Assembly: GCF_004349195.1 (NCBI RefSeq)
Contig: NZ_SMLG01000014.1
Coordinates: forward strand, 1-64,000
Direction: 5' to 3'
Origin: Flavobacterium rhamnosiphilum
Lineage (GTDB): Bacteria; Bacteroidota; Bacteroidia; Flavobacteriales; Flavobacteriaceae
Length of the DNA stretch: 64,000 nt
The notes below the pieces were generated by a model that worked only from the letters and a program-made list of their open reading frames with translations, was not told the DNA's origin and made no database searches. A program made the position numbers and the translations under genes. This document shows positions 1 through 8,371 of this stretch, in pieces (the first letter of the stretch is position 1; the number at the start of each line of letters is the position of its first letter).

Positions 1-3
1 GAA

Positions 4-36
4 AACCCTGTTCTAACGAACGGGGTTTTTTATTCA
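4..36. terminator. Rho-independent terminator at window start
   Basis: An inverted repeat (AAACCCtGTTC, loop TAAC, GAACgGGGTTT) is followed by a T-rich tract. It probably ends a transcription unit lying to the left of the window. Position and shape are read directly; which gene it serves cannot be seen. Confidence 0.75.
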
Positions 37-64
37 TACTTCTTCATTATAAGTAAAGTATACC

Positions 65-137
65 GGTACCTTAGCTCAGATGGTAGAGCAATGGACTGAA
101 AATCCATGTGTCCCTGGTTCGATCCCTGGAGGTACCA
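65..137 (+). tRNA. tRNA-Phe (GAA)
   Basis: The 73-nt cloverleaf folds by eye. The acceptor stem GGTACCT pairs with AGGTACC, the D arm is GCTC/GAGC, the anticodon stem is ATGGA/TCCAT with loop CTGAAAA (anticodon GAA), and the T arm is CCTGG-TTCGATC-CCTGG. The discriminator base is A and no CCA is encoded. It lies 6 bases upstream of tRNA-Leu, so the two are probably co-transcribed. Confidence 0.95.
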
Positions 138-143
138 CAAAAT

Positions 144-229
144 GCTCGGATGGTGAAATTGGTAGACACGCTGGACTTAAAATCCAGTGAACAGCAATGT
201 TCGTGCGGGTTCAAGTCCCGCTCTGAGTA
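144..229 (+). tRNA. tRNA-Leu (TAA)
   Basis: This is an 86-nt class II tRNA with a long variable arm. The acceptor GCTCGGA pairs with TCTGAGT including G-U pairs. The anticodon stem CTGGA/TCCAG carries loop CTTAAAA (anticodon TAA), the variable arm contains GAAC/GTTC, and the T arm is GCGGG-TTCAAGT-CCCGC. A terminator follows at once. Confidence 0.95.
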
Positions 230-235
230 CAAGAG

Positions 236-269
236 ACTTCAGTTGGCTAACGCTGGCTGAAGTTTTTTT
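236..269 (+). terminator. Terminator of the tRNA-Phe/tRNA-Leu unit
   Basis: ACTTCAG at 236-242 pairs with CTGAAGT at 257-263, the stem is extended inward by TTGGC/GCTGG with wobbles, and a run of T follows to 269. The following 300-600 region is AT-rich with no convincing gene. Confidence 0.8.
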
Positions 270-613
270 ATTTTTAAGATTAAAGAATCCTCATCATTCA
301 TTTGATGGAGATTTTTTCGGTTATATATATTACTTTACTCAAAATGGTGTTGTTTGTAATTACCTGTAAATTTTTCAGTTAAGTGTTTGTTTGTAACGTA
401 TTTATGATTTTTGATTTCAGATTTCTGTAAACCCATAAATATTTATATTGGTAATCAAATAAAGAGAGCATCATTTTTTATTTTAATACCTCGGTCGAAA
501 ATCTGCAATCAGAAATCGTTACTCTTTATTCAAAAATCTTTTAACTTAATAGTATTGAGCTATTGCTGTGATAAGTTTTGAACTTATATTATTTAGCATA
601 GAAATTAAACACC

Positions 614-621
614 TATATTTG
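614..621 (+). promoter_or_regulatory. Possible -7 promoter element for mod
   Basis: TATATTTG fits the Bacteroidota -7 consensus TAnnTTTG. No clean TTG lies 19-21 bases upstream (TTT is found instead), so this is weak. If it is used, the mod mRNA would carry a leader of about 230 nt that includes the nested stem element at 694-809. Confidence 0.35.
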
Positions 622-693
622 CTATCCAATAAAAAACGAAATTATAGAAAAATAATTAAAGACATATAAAATTAGCGTTTAGCGAATAAGCCT

Positions 694-809
694 GTATTCT
701 GAAAATTCGACACTTCAAAATACCTACAGGGAAGTTTAAGCTAACGTTCACGCGTAGGCGTGGGCGTTGCTTTGCTTTGTAGGTACGGGCGTCGAATCCC
801 GCAGAATAC
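694..809. other. Nested-stem structured element upstream of mod
   Basis: Three pairs of complementary blocks are nested in order: GTATTCTG (694-701) with CAGAATAC (802-809), TTCGAC (706-711) with GTCGAA (791-796), and TACCTAC (721-727) with GTAGGTA (779-785). Inside them an AACG..CACGC / GCGTG..CGTT hairpin has a GTAG loop at 754-757. The 3' part can alternatively fold as a tRNA T-arm-like hairpin (CGGG, loop CGTCGAAT, CCCG) directly before the closing stem. No coding sequence covers it. It could be an RNA leader, a small RNA, or a DNA recombination site; the sequence does not decide between these. Confidence 0.55.
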
Positions 810-837
810 GAGCATTGCAATTAGCCTGCGCCTATTT

Positions 838-855
838 TTTTGTCGCTTGACAAAA
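838..855 (+). promoter_or_regulatory. Hairpin abutting the mod start codon
   Basis: TTTTGTC, loop GCTT, GACAAAA form a 7-bp stem that ends one base before the mod ATG. In RNA it would cover the region where ribosomes bind, so it may lower translation of mod. The regulatory role is inference. Confidence 0.4.
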
Positions 856-856
856 T

Positions 857-2761
857 ATGAAATTATACGCTACACTTGAAAGGGTTTTAAAATCAGAATC
901 CAATTACCATACAAATTTATTAGACAATCAAGGTGATTTGATGCTCAATAAAATCCACGATTTAGTGGATAAAACCGATGAAAACTTAATTGGTTTGTTT
1001 TTAGAAAACCAAGAATTAAGAGAAAAATTCTTCTTTAAAATCAAAGATGTTTATGTTTTCAAAACCAATGATTTCAAGTTTTATCTTGACGAAAATAAAA
1101 TAGACAATTCCTATACCCAATATGAGAATAGAATAGGTCTAACGGCTAATGGTAAATTTCTAAAAGACAATTCCGATGTGGTATTGGATTTTCCCTATAA
1201 AGACTGTGTTCTTGAAGGCGGACAAAGCACCGTAGAAGGAACAGATACTTATTTTGAATATGATGAAAAGGATCAGCATTATATAGAAAAGCAAGCCAAA
1301 CGAAAAGAAATATTCTTTAATCAAGTTTTAGCAAAAGATGAAATTGATAGATTGCTTGAGCCAAAAGCATTTGCCAACATAAAAAAATATACTGCTAACG
1401 GTGAAGAAAATCTATCTTCTTTTGAAAGATATGAAAACGGAACGATTAAAGATAACCTTATCATTAAAGGAAATAATCTTTTGGCGTTACATTCCTTAAA
1501 GAAAGAATTTGTTGGTAAAATAAAATTGATTTACATAGATCCACCATACAACACTGGCAATGATAGTTTTGCATATAATGATAGTTTTAATCATTCAATT
1601 TGGTTAACATTTATGCGTAATCGATTAATTACATCCCTTGAATTATTAACAGAAGATGGAATAATATTCGTTCAATGTGATGATAATGAGCAGGCATATT
1701 TGAAAATTCTTTTAGATGAAATTTATAAAAGAGAGAATTTTTTAAGTTGCATTGCTTACAGAAAAACTGACAACCAAGCAAACATTGGTAATATTGCGAG
1801 AGTAAAGGAATACATACTGCTATATTCAAAATCTAAAACCATTACTTTAAATAAGATACCTCTAACTGATAAGGCTATAAAAGAATACAGGTATAGTGAT
1901 GAAAATGGAAAGTTTAGAAGAGCAATTTTATTACACAAAACAAGAGGTACTAATAATTATGAAATAATAACTCCTTCTGGTACTAAGTTAAACGGACCTT
2001 GGATGGTTAATGAAAAGAAATTTGAAGAATTAAGAAACTCTAATGGAATATATTGGACTTCTGGAGGTGATGAACAACCTTATGGTAAAATTTATTTAGA
2101 AAATTCTAAAGGACAAATTCCAAGTGATTGGATTGATAAAGAATACGGTACAAATCAACAAGCTGCTATTGCATTGGAGAAACTTTTGGGATATAGGGCT
2201 TTTGACTTCTCTAAATCAGTACCATTATTGAAACACTTAATTCGTATAGGTGCAAATAAAAATGATATTATATTAGATTTTCACGCTGGTAGTGGTTCAA
2301 CAGCTCACGCTGTTTTAGAATTAAATGAAGAAGACGGTGGAGATAGAAAATTTATAATGATAGAGCAGATGGATTATGCACAAAATATTACTTCAAATAG
2401 AATTTTAAAAGTAATAGAGAATAATGTAAAAGGTTCATTCGTCTATTTAGAATTGGCAAAAAACAATCAAACAGCCATAGAACATATTCAAGGATGCAAA
2501 AGTTATGAGGAATTGGTTGGCTATTTTGAAGAAATGTGTGATAAATATTTCTTGCATTATAATGTAAAAGTAAAAGAGTTTAGAGAAGTAATTTGCAAAG
2601 AAGAAAACTTCAAAAAACTGTCATTAGACAAGCAAAAAGAAATGTTTATCAAAATGCTCGATTTAAATCAACTCTATGTAAATGTTTCTGATATGGAAGA
2701 CAGTCGTTATGCTTTGAGTGTGGCAGATATTGCATTAACAAAAGATTTTTATCAAATATAA
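857..2761 (+). CDS. mod: Type III restriction-modification DNA methyltransferase (Mod)
   Basis: This 634-aa protein is an adenine-N6 DNA methyltransferase that would recognise a non-palindromic target and, with Res, form a type III restriction enzyme. The catalytic motif IV DPPY is at residues 228-231, in the context DPPYNTGNDSF, and it precedes the S-adenosylmethionine-binding motif I (FHAGSG, 475-480). That order marks the beta class used by type III Mod proteins. The central region between the motifs (about 250-460) is the likely target-recognition domain. The length is usual for the family. I see no simple-sequence repeat that would make it phase variable. The ATG at 857 is preceded by an unusual structured leader, and res follows 81 bases downstream on the same strand. 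The target sequence cannot be inferred. Confidence 0.95.
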   Translation: MKLYATLERVLKSESNYHTNLLDNQGDLMLNKIHDLVDKTDENLIGLFLENQELREKFFFKIKDVYVFKTNDFKFYLDENKIDNSYTQYENRIGLTANGKFLKDNSDVVLDFPYKDCVLEGGQSTVEGTDTYFEYDEKDQHYIEKQAKRKEIFFNQVLAKDEIDRLLEPKAFANIKKYTANGEENLSSFERYENGTIKDNLIIKGNNLLALHSLKKEFVGKIKLIYIDPPYNTGNDSFAYNDSFNHSIWLTFMRNRLITSLELLTEDGIIFVQCDDNEQAYLKILLDEIYKRENFLSCIAYRKTDNQANIGNIARVKEYILLYSKSKTITLNKIPLTDKAIKEYRYSDENGKFRRAILLHKTRGTNNYEIITPSGTKLNGPWMVNEKKFEELRNSNGIYWTSGGDEQPYGKIYLENSKGQIPSDWIDKEYGTNQQAAIALEKLLGYRAFDFSKSVPLLKHLIRIGANKNDIILDFHAGSGSTAHAVLELNEEDGGDRKFIMIEQMDYAQNITSNRILKVIENNVKGSFVYLELAKNNQTAIEHIQGCKSYEELVGYFEEMCDKYFLHYNVKVKEFREVICKEENFKKLSLDKQKEMFIKMLDLNQLYVNVSDMEDSRYALSVADIALTKDFYQI

Positions 2762-2793
2762 TCTTTGTCAAAGTTCTAAACTTTGACAAAGAT
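2761..2793. repeat. Palindrome family A, copy 1 (between mod and res)
   Basis: Two perfect 15-base arms (ATCTTTGTCAAAGTT and its complement) flank a 3-base loop CTA; the palindrome begins on the last base of the mod stop codon. Copy 3 at 8583-8615 has identical arms, and copy 2 at 5711-5757 shares the inner half. With no T run it is probably a weak terminator or mRNA-stabilising hairpin between mod and res. Confidence 0.85.
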
Positions 2794-2842
2794 ATAAGCT
2801 AGAACATAATATCATTTACAACCTAAATTAGAAGACAAAATA

Positions 2843-5650
2843 ATGAGTTTATTTCCCATTAAATATCTTTTTGAAGAACTAATATCTAAAGCCTTTGATT
2901 TAGATATTAGAAAACCTAAAATTCCTGATTACATTAAAGATAATCTAAGGTTTGAGTTATTCGATTGGCAACAAAAGGCGTTGCTTAATTTTTTGCTTTA
3001 TCAAGATATAAAACAAGTTGAAGAAGACAATAATCCTACCCATTTACTTTTTAATATGGCAACCGGAACAGGGAAAACCTTGCTGATGGCTGCCGTGATT
3101 TTATATTATTACAAACAAGGTAAAAACAAGTTTATCTTTTTTGTAAACCAAAATAATATTGTTGGTAAGACCGAAGACAATCTTACCAATCCTTTGCACA
3201 ATAAGTATTTATTCCAACAAAACATTGTTGTCGATGATAAAATAGTAAACATCAAAAAAGTTGATTCATTTTCTAACTACGACGAAGATATTCAAATCCT
3301 TTTTACTACCATTCACGGTTTACATAATTCGGTTTATAAAGTAAAAGAAGATAGTATTTTCTTGGAGCAATTGCAAAAAGACGATATTATAATGCTTGGT
3401 GACGAAGCTCATCACTTGAATGCAACAACCAAAAAGAAAAAAGGAGCAGTTCAAGAAGAATTAGAAATAATCACAGCTTTATCAGAAAAAGCAAGTCAAG
3501 ACCAAATAGAAAAAAGTTGGGAGCATACCGTTATTGAATTGCTATTAAATAAAGGTAAAAAAATCAATACTTCCCCAAACCATAATGCATTAATAGAGTT
3601 TACGGCAACCGTTCCGGACAATGAAGAGGTGAAGAAAAAATACGTTCCGAAAACAATTCATAAATTTGATTTAAAAGACTTTCTAAAAGCAGGTTATACC
3701 AAAGAAATAAACCTTGTTTCAAGCTCATTTGACAAGCGCAAAAGAGTATTACAAACATTATTGTTTAATTGGTATAGAAACGAAATCGCTTTAAAATATA
3801 ACATCCCTAACTTCAAGCCTGTAATCCTATTTAGAAGCAAGTATATTGACAAAGAGCAACAGAATAATTCCCAAGAAGATTATGAATTTTTTATAAATCT
3901 GATAAAAGACCTAAAAGGAGAAGATTTTAGTTTCTTAAATGAATTTGACGAAGAAGCACTTTTCAATATTACTGAATTGTACAAGAAAGGTCAAAGTAGA
4001 ATTATTGATATTAAACGCTATATGCTTGAAAATAAACTTACTTCAAGTAATATCATAACCTATCTTCAAGGCGCATTTGTAGAACGGAATTGTATTATTA
4101 CCAACTCAAAAAAAGGCACTAAAACAATAGAGAAAACCGAAGCCGAAACCGAAAGATTATTAAACAGTCTTGAAGATAAAAATAATCATATCAGAGCTAT
4201 TTTTACTGTTCAACGTCTTACTGAAGGTTGGGATGTTTTGAATCTATATGATATTGTCAGAATGTACGAAGGACGTGATGAAGGTAAAGATGAAAAAGGT
4301 GATAGGAAAGCGGGAAAATCAACAACATCTGAAGTGCAGTTAATTGGTCGTGGTGTTCGATATTATCCATTTGAATTTGAGGGAAAAGAAAAAAACAAAA
4401 GAAAGTTTGATAATCAGCTCAATCACGAATTAAGAGTTTTAGAGGAGTTCTATTTTCACAGTGATAATAACGAGAAGTATTTAAATGAATTAAAAAACGA
4501 ATTAAAAAGGCAGGAATTACTTCCTGACAAAGACAAATTTTTAAAAACATACCAACTAAAACAGACTTTTATTGATAGCGATAAGGAGTTCTATAACAAT
4601 ATTAAACTCTATTACAACAATCGGTTAACCAATCCAAACAAACGAAAATCAACTTTAAAGGAGGTAAAAGATAGTTTTGATTTTTTTTATAAAGTAGAAA
4701 CATTTAAGATTAATGAAACCACTGTAAATTTTGAAGTAAACGAAAATGATACAACCCGTTTTAAACAAGGAACATCAGATAGTAAAACGTTGGCATTAGT
4801 ATTAAAAAATTTTGAAAATCATATCATCAGAAAAGCCATTAACAGCATTGCCAAAAGAGATAATTCATTATTAAGATTTAATAGATTGAAAGAGGAGTTA
4901 AATATTAATTCTATTGATGAAATTATGAAAGATGATTTACTTGGCTTGTTTCCAATAACATTAATTGTTCCAAAAACCTATAATAATTTAGATGATGTTG
5001 TGAATGTAAATCAACTAAGTGCCTTAATACGCTTTTTTGAAAAAGTAACGTTAGAATTGCAACTAATTTCAAATCCTTATATCGGTTCAGAATTTGTTGC
5101 AATACCATTCAAGGAAATGGATGTTTGGTACAAAGAAAAATCTATTGAAGAAGAACAGGAAAATATAGATTTAGAAAGGGATTTAAAAGACAAGGATTGG
5201 TATATCTATAATGGATTTAGTGGAACAAGTGAAGAGAGAAACTTGATTAATTTCCTAAAAGATACAATGGCTAATTTTGAAAGTGAATATGGAAAAGTAT
5301 TTCTATTAAGAAACGAAGAAGTATATAAAATTTATGACTTTGAAAAAGGAAGAGGTTTTCAGCCCGATTTTCTATTATTCCTAAAATCATCCAAAGAAGA
5401 ATTATTATATTATCAAGTATTCATAGAGCCCAAAGGAAGTCAATTTGAAGATGCTTCTGGTAATTTCAAAGAGGGTAAAGAGGGTTGGAAAGAAACATTT
5501 TTAGAACAAATTACAGAAAAATACGGTGTTGAAAAAGTATTAAAAGCAGAAAATAAAGACTATAAGTTATTTGGTTTGCCTTTATATAATGCGAAAAATA
5601 CTGTAAACTTTAAGAAAGCTGTAAAGGATTGTTTGGAGATTGAGGTTTAA
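2843..5650 (+). CDS. res: Type III restriction enzyme, Res subunit
   Basis: This 935-aa protein is the helicase-nuclease subunit of the type III system. It acts with Mod: it uses ATP to communicate between two inverted target sites and then cuts DNA. An SF2 helicase core is visible, with Walker A (ATGTGKT, ending near residue 79), a DEAH box at 187-190, motif III-like TAT in EFTATVPDN, and motif VI QLIGRGVRY. The C-terminal PD-(D/E)xK nuclease has D842 in FQPDFLLF and E862/K864 in FIEPKG. All key residues are present, so the enzyme looks active. It follows mod on the same strand, separated only by a palindrome. Confidence 0.95.
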   Translation: MSLFPIKYLFEELISKAFDLDIRKPKIPDYIKDNLRFELFDWQQKALLNFLLYQDIKQVEEDNNPTHLLFNMATGTGKTLLMAAVILYYYKQGKNKFIFFVNQNNIVGKTEDNLTNPLHNKYLFQQNIVVDDKIVNIKKVDSFSNYDEDIQILFTTIHGLHNSVYKVKEDSIFLEQLQKDDIIMLGDEAHHLNATTKKKKGAVQEELEIITALSEKASQDQIEKSWEHTVIELLLNKGKKINTSPNHNALIEFTATVPDNEEVKKKYVPKTIHKFDLKDFLKAGYTKEINLVSSSFDKRKRVLQTLLFNWYRNEIALKYNIPNFKPVILFRSKYIDKEQQNNSQEDYEFFINLIKDLKGEDFSFLNEFDEEALFNITELYKKGQSRIIDIKRYMLENKLTSSNIITYLQGAFVERNCIITNSKKGTKTIEKTEAETERLLNSLEDKNNHIRAIFTVQRLTEGWDVLNLYDIVRMYEGRDEGKDEKGDRKAGKSTTSEVQLIGRGVRYYPFEFEGKEKNKRKFDNQLNHELRVLEEFYFHSDNNEKYLNELKNELKRQELLPDKDKFLKTYQLKQTFIDSDKEFYNNIKLYYNNRLTNPNKRKSTLKEVKDSFDFFYKVETFKINETTVNFEVNENDTTRFKQGTSDSKTLALVLKNFENHIIRKAINSIAKRDNSLLRFNRLKEELNINSIDEIMKDDLLGLFPITLIVPKTYNNLDDVVNVNQLSALIRFFEKVTLELQLISNPYIGSEFVAIPFKEMDVWYKEKSIEEEQENIDLERDLKDKDWYIYNGFSGTSEERNLINFLKDTMANFESEYGKVFLLRNEEVYKIYDFEKGRGFQPDFLLFLKSSKEELLYYQVFIEPKGSQFEDASGNFKEGKEGWKETFLEQITEKYGVEKVLKAENKDYKLFGLPLYNAKNTVNFKKAVKDCLEIEV

Positions 5651-5662
5651 TTTTTAATCATT

Positions 5663-5774
5663 TTTTGTTTTTTGAATTGTCGTTGGCTTTAGCCGAATAG
5701 TATAGAGATTATAAACCCCCTTTATCAAAGTTCAAAACTTTGACAAAGGGGGTTTATCCATTCAAAAAACAAAA
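5663..5774. repeat. Compound inverted repeat downstream of res
   Basis: The core at 5711-5757 is a 22-bp stem with one mismatch and a 3-base loop. Its inner half is palindrome family A and its outer half is AAACCCCCTTT/AAAGGGGGTTT. Outside it, 15-base arms TTTTGTTTTTTGAAT (5663-5677) and its exact complement (5760-5774) bracket the whole, and a small GGCTttAGCC palindrome lies at about 5685-5696. It probably terminates res, but its layered symmetry exceeds what a simple terminator needs. Confidence 0.75.
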
Positions 5775-5848
5775 TAGATAGTGGGTTGTTTTTTAATGCT
5801 ATAGATATAAATTAAAACAATTATATCGCAATATAAAAGAATTAATTT

Positions 5849-6258
5849 ATGAATACGGGCGAAATACTAATCTATCAAAACCAAGAAGGTACTATCAAAA
5901 TTGATGTTCGGCTTTAAGAGGAAACGGTTTGGTTGTCTCAAGCACAAATAGCGACACTTTTTGGTAAAGGTAGAACCATGATAACCGAAGATATTCAAAA
6001 TGTTTTTAAGAAGGCGAATTGGAAGAAAAAGTGGTGTGTCGGGATTTCCGACACACCACTGTACATGGCGCAATTGAAGGGAAGACTCAGGGAAAAGACG
6101 TGAAGTATTATAATCTCGATGTAATCATTTCAGTAGGTTATCGTGTGAAATCACTTCAAGGCACACAATTCCGTATTTGGGCAACGCAACGACTCAAAGA
6201 ATATCTTTTTTTAAAGGAGTTTGTCCTGAATAGTACACTCAAATACCTTTTATTATAA
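5849..6258 (+). pseudogene. Decayed RhuM-family gene
   Basis: Reading from the ATG at 5849 gives an N-terminus typical of RhuM-like proteins, followed by an in-frame TAA at 5915-5917. The frame then continues with ETVWLSQAQIATLFGKGR, a helix-turn-helix-like stretch. Near 6010-6020 one base is missing and the frame shifts to GELEEKVVC. The conserved block YYNLDVIISVGYRVKS and RIWATQRLKEYL follows, and the protein ends early after a degenerate tail instead of the family's long C-terminal domain. So the gene has a nonsense codon, a frameshift and a truncation. RhuM genes are often found beside restriction systems, which fits this position. The function of RhuM is poorly known, and this copy cannot make a full protein. 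Confidence 0.85.
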
Positions 6259-6270
6259 AAAAAGGGACTA

Positions 6271-6738
6271 TTATAACTCCCTTAAATCATTCTTCTCAAT
6301 TTCTTCAATTTGTTCCTCAACCCATTCTTGCAATTTCAGCGCTTTAAAAGCAAACCATTCTTCCCTATAATCGGAATTATCTATGATGAATTTAAATTCG
6401 CGAAAGGGTTTATTTCTGTTTAAAGCTTGGAAAAGTTTGAGCTTAAATTCCAATTTGTTGGGTAATTGTTCCGCAAATGCTTCCATAATCCCAAAAGAAT
6501 AATTTGAATTAGGCTTTTCGATTACTGCTACATCTTCGTGATTATTTTTGATTGAATCAAAATCTTCTTGCAACCATTGATTGCCAATAGCTGTATCGTC
6601 TGAATCATCGTCTAGCAAATGGCCTAATTCCTCTGGCAGAAAAAGTATTTCACCGGTTTTTTTGTTCCAATAACAGTTTAGTCCACAGTCTAAGTTCTCG
6701 GCGATTTCCTTTATTTGGGATTTGTTTAATGGTGTCAT
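6271..6738 (-). CDS. UPF0158 family protein
   Basis: This 155-aa acidic soluble protein has the layout of the UPF0158 family: an N-terminal DLDxxLxCyWNkkTGEilflpee-like stretch, then an alpha-helical region ending in an FKALKLQEWVEEQIEE segment. No signal peptide or membrane segment is visible. It lies 22 bases downstream of the SWIM-domain gene on the same strand, so the two are probably one operon. The family has no established biochemical role, and I do not assign one. Confidence 0.75.
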   Translation of the reverse strand: MTPLNKSQIKEIAENLDCGLNCYWNKKTGEILFLPEELGHLLDDDSDDTAIGNQWLQEDFDSIKNNHEDVAVIEKPNSNYSFGIMEAFAEQLPNKLEFKLKLFQALNRNKPFREFKFIIDNSDYREEWFAFKALKLQEWVEEQIEEIEKNDLREL

Positions 6739-6760
6739 TATGATTTTGTTAATGAGGCTG

Positions 6761-8344
6761 CTATTTCAATTTGTTTAAAATTTCCTTCATGGCAGGGCGG
6801 TTTTTATATTCGATTAGGTAATTTGCCACTAAAATATTTGCCATTTCGGTACCGCCTTCTATTTGTTTCATTTTCTGTAAAATGGTCGCGATATATTCGT
6901 AATGATTTCTTCCTGTATTATTGAAAGCATAGGAATTTAACTGTTTTTTATACAATTCCAAGGTTTCTTTCGGGAATTGATTTTGAAAATATTTAGAATA
7001 GTTTTCTAAATTATGGATGCTAGATTTTGTGTTGAAATAAGGCAATATTTTATTCCATTGGCATTCTTCAATCCACAATTCGACCAATGAACTGGAGAAA
7101 TAATTGTCACCACCATAGTTTTTTTCCAAGGTCAGAAATCCTTCTTTCCATTGATTTTCAGCAAATGTAGCTTTGTATTTAAGGTAATGCTTCTTTTCAA
7201 AACGGTTTGAAATAAAGTAATGGGAATATTGTCGTATGTCGGCCGTGTCGTTTTCCAATTCAGCTATTTGCAGTAGATAGGTGTACCAATCTGATTTGTA
7301 ATGGTTGGATTCTAGGGTTTTTAATTTGTCATGAATCAATTGTTTTGCGCCCGATAAATTGTCCTCAAGCATGTATTTCTCTACGACATTCTTTCTAAAA
7401 CTATCGATATGTAAATTGGCCATTAACAATTCAAATCCCTTTTCTGGCTGTTTGTTTTGAACATAAAAATCAATAAGATTTCCCAGAATACATTCCTCTT
7501 TGTATTTTGAATCGATTTTTTTAAGGGCGTTATTAAGAAGGTCTAAATAATATGCTTCTTGTTCTTCCGTTTTTGCCAATTTGCCAAAAAAATCAAAAAA
7601 GAAAACATCAGCATAAAGATATTTCGAATCCTCAAACTGCTCTTTGAGATAGGTAAAGACCCTTAAATCAAAAGTATTATTGTTTTCTAAAATCAAATCT
7701 AGAATCATAAAAGGATAACTCTCATAATCCTCCGAGATGTAATCCATAAAATCAGAATCTAGATATTCCAGCCATTCCGAGTATTCTTCAAGCATTGCTT
7801 TGGCTATAAGATAGGCTGCTTCAGGATTGTTTTTTTCTAACTCGCTTTCGGCTTTCGTTTTCCATTCGTCCAAAATGTCCAGTTCTATTCCATCGTGATT
7901 GTAATAATAATCGTCTTCATCATTGTCGGAACTAACCGATTCTAAACCAATTCTAATGATTGCATTTAGGTTGATTTCGTTTTTTATTTTTTCTTCCGTA
8001 AAGAAATCAAGTTTGATTTTTTGGATAAAATCAGGGTTGTATTTGGAGTATTCAATCAGAAAATCAAAGAATTTTTCTTTAGAATTACCTTCAAACAGTT
8101 TTCTGATTAAGGCTTCATTATCCTCTGAATTTATCTTTGTTATAGATGCTGTTTTTATTCCAATCTTTGACAGAATCATTCCAATATGTTTGCAAGGAGA
8201 ATAATCACTCGGGCAAGAGCAACTGTAGTTTTCGAACTGATTATTTTCTCCTAATCTAATTTTTATGGTATAAGTTCCATAATTTCCGGCATATCGGGCA
8301 ACCCATTTGTTATGTGATTCTTCGTTTAATGCTAGTATTGACAT
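6761..8344 (-). CDS. SWIM zinc-finger protein with helical repeats
   Basis: This 527-aa protein has an N-terminal SWIM zinc finger with C42, C44, C51 and H53 in the pattern CxCx6CxH; SWIM domains bind DNA or protein. The rest (about residues 80-527) is rich in alternating helices with recurrent tryptophan/leucine/tyrosine spacing, resembling TPR-like repeats, with an acidic stretch near 130-150. There is no signal peptide. Similar SWIM proteins occur in many bacteria without a firm role. The UPF0158 gene follows 22 bases downstream. A TACATTTG -7 box lies just upstream of the ATG. Confidence 0.8.
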   Translation of the reverse strand: MSILALNEESHNKWVARYAGNYGTYTIKIRLGENNQFENYSCSCPSDYSPCKHIGMILSKIGIKTASITKINSEDNEALIRKLFEGNSKEKFFDFLIEYSKYNPDFIQKIKLDFFTEEKIKNEINLNAIIRIGLESVSSDNDEDDYYYNHDGIELDILDEWKTKAESELEKNNPEAAYLIAKAMLEEYSEWLEYLDSDFMDYISEDYESYPFMILDLILENNNTFDLRVFTYLKEQFEDSKYLYADVFFFDFFGKLAKTEEQEAYYLDLLNNALKKIDSKYKEECILGNLIDFYVQNKQPEKGFELLMANLHIDSFRKNVVEKYMLEDNLSGAKQLIHDKLKTLESNHYKSDWYTYLLQIAELENDTADIRQYSHYFISNRFEKKHYLKYKATFAENQWKEGFLTLEKNYGGDNYFSSSLVELWIEECQWNKILPYFNTKSSIHNLENYSKYFQNQFPKETLELYKKQLNSYAFNNTGRNHYEYIATILQKMKQIEGGTEMANILVANYLIEYKNRPAMKEILNKLK

Positions 8345-8363
8345 TTCATTTTTTTTTATAATC

Positions 8364-8371
8364 CAAATGTA
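8364..8371 (-). promoter_or_regulatory. -7 promoter element of the SWIM/UPF0158 unit
   Basis: On the minus strand this reads TACATTTG, a match to TAnnTTTG, about 20 bases upstream of the ATG at 8344. The upstream TTG element is not clear, so confidence is moderate. Confidence 0.45.

Noticed and set aside
187..369. Open frame of 60 codons across the tRNA-Leu end
   Set aside because: It runs through tRNA-Leu and its terminator and has no protein-like signal.
694..809. tmRNA or pseudo-tRNA
   Set aside because: The T-arm-like hairpin and acceptor-like stem are suggestive, but there is no D arm, anticodon, peptide tag or CCA end, so it is listed only as a structured element.
857..2761. Phase-variable mod gene
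   Set aside because: No simple-sequence repeat tract was found in the gene or at its start.
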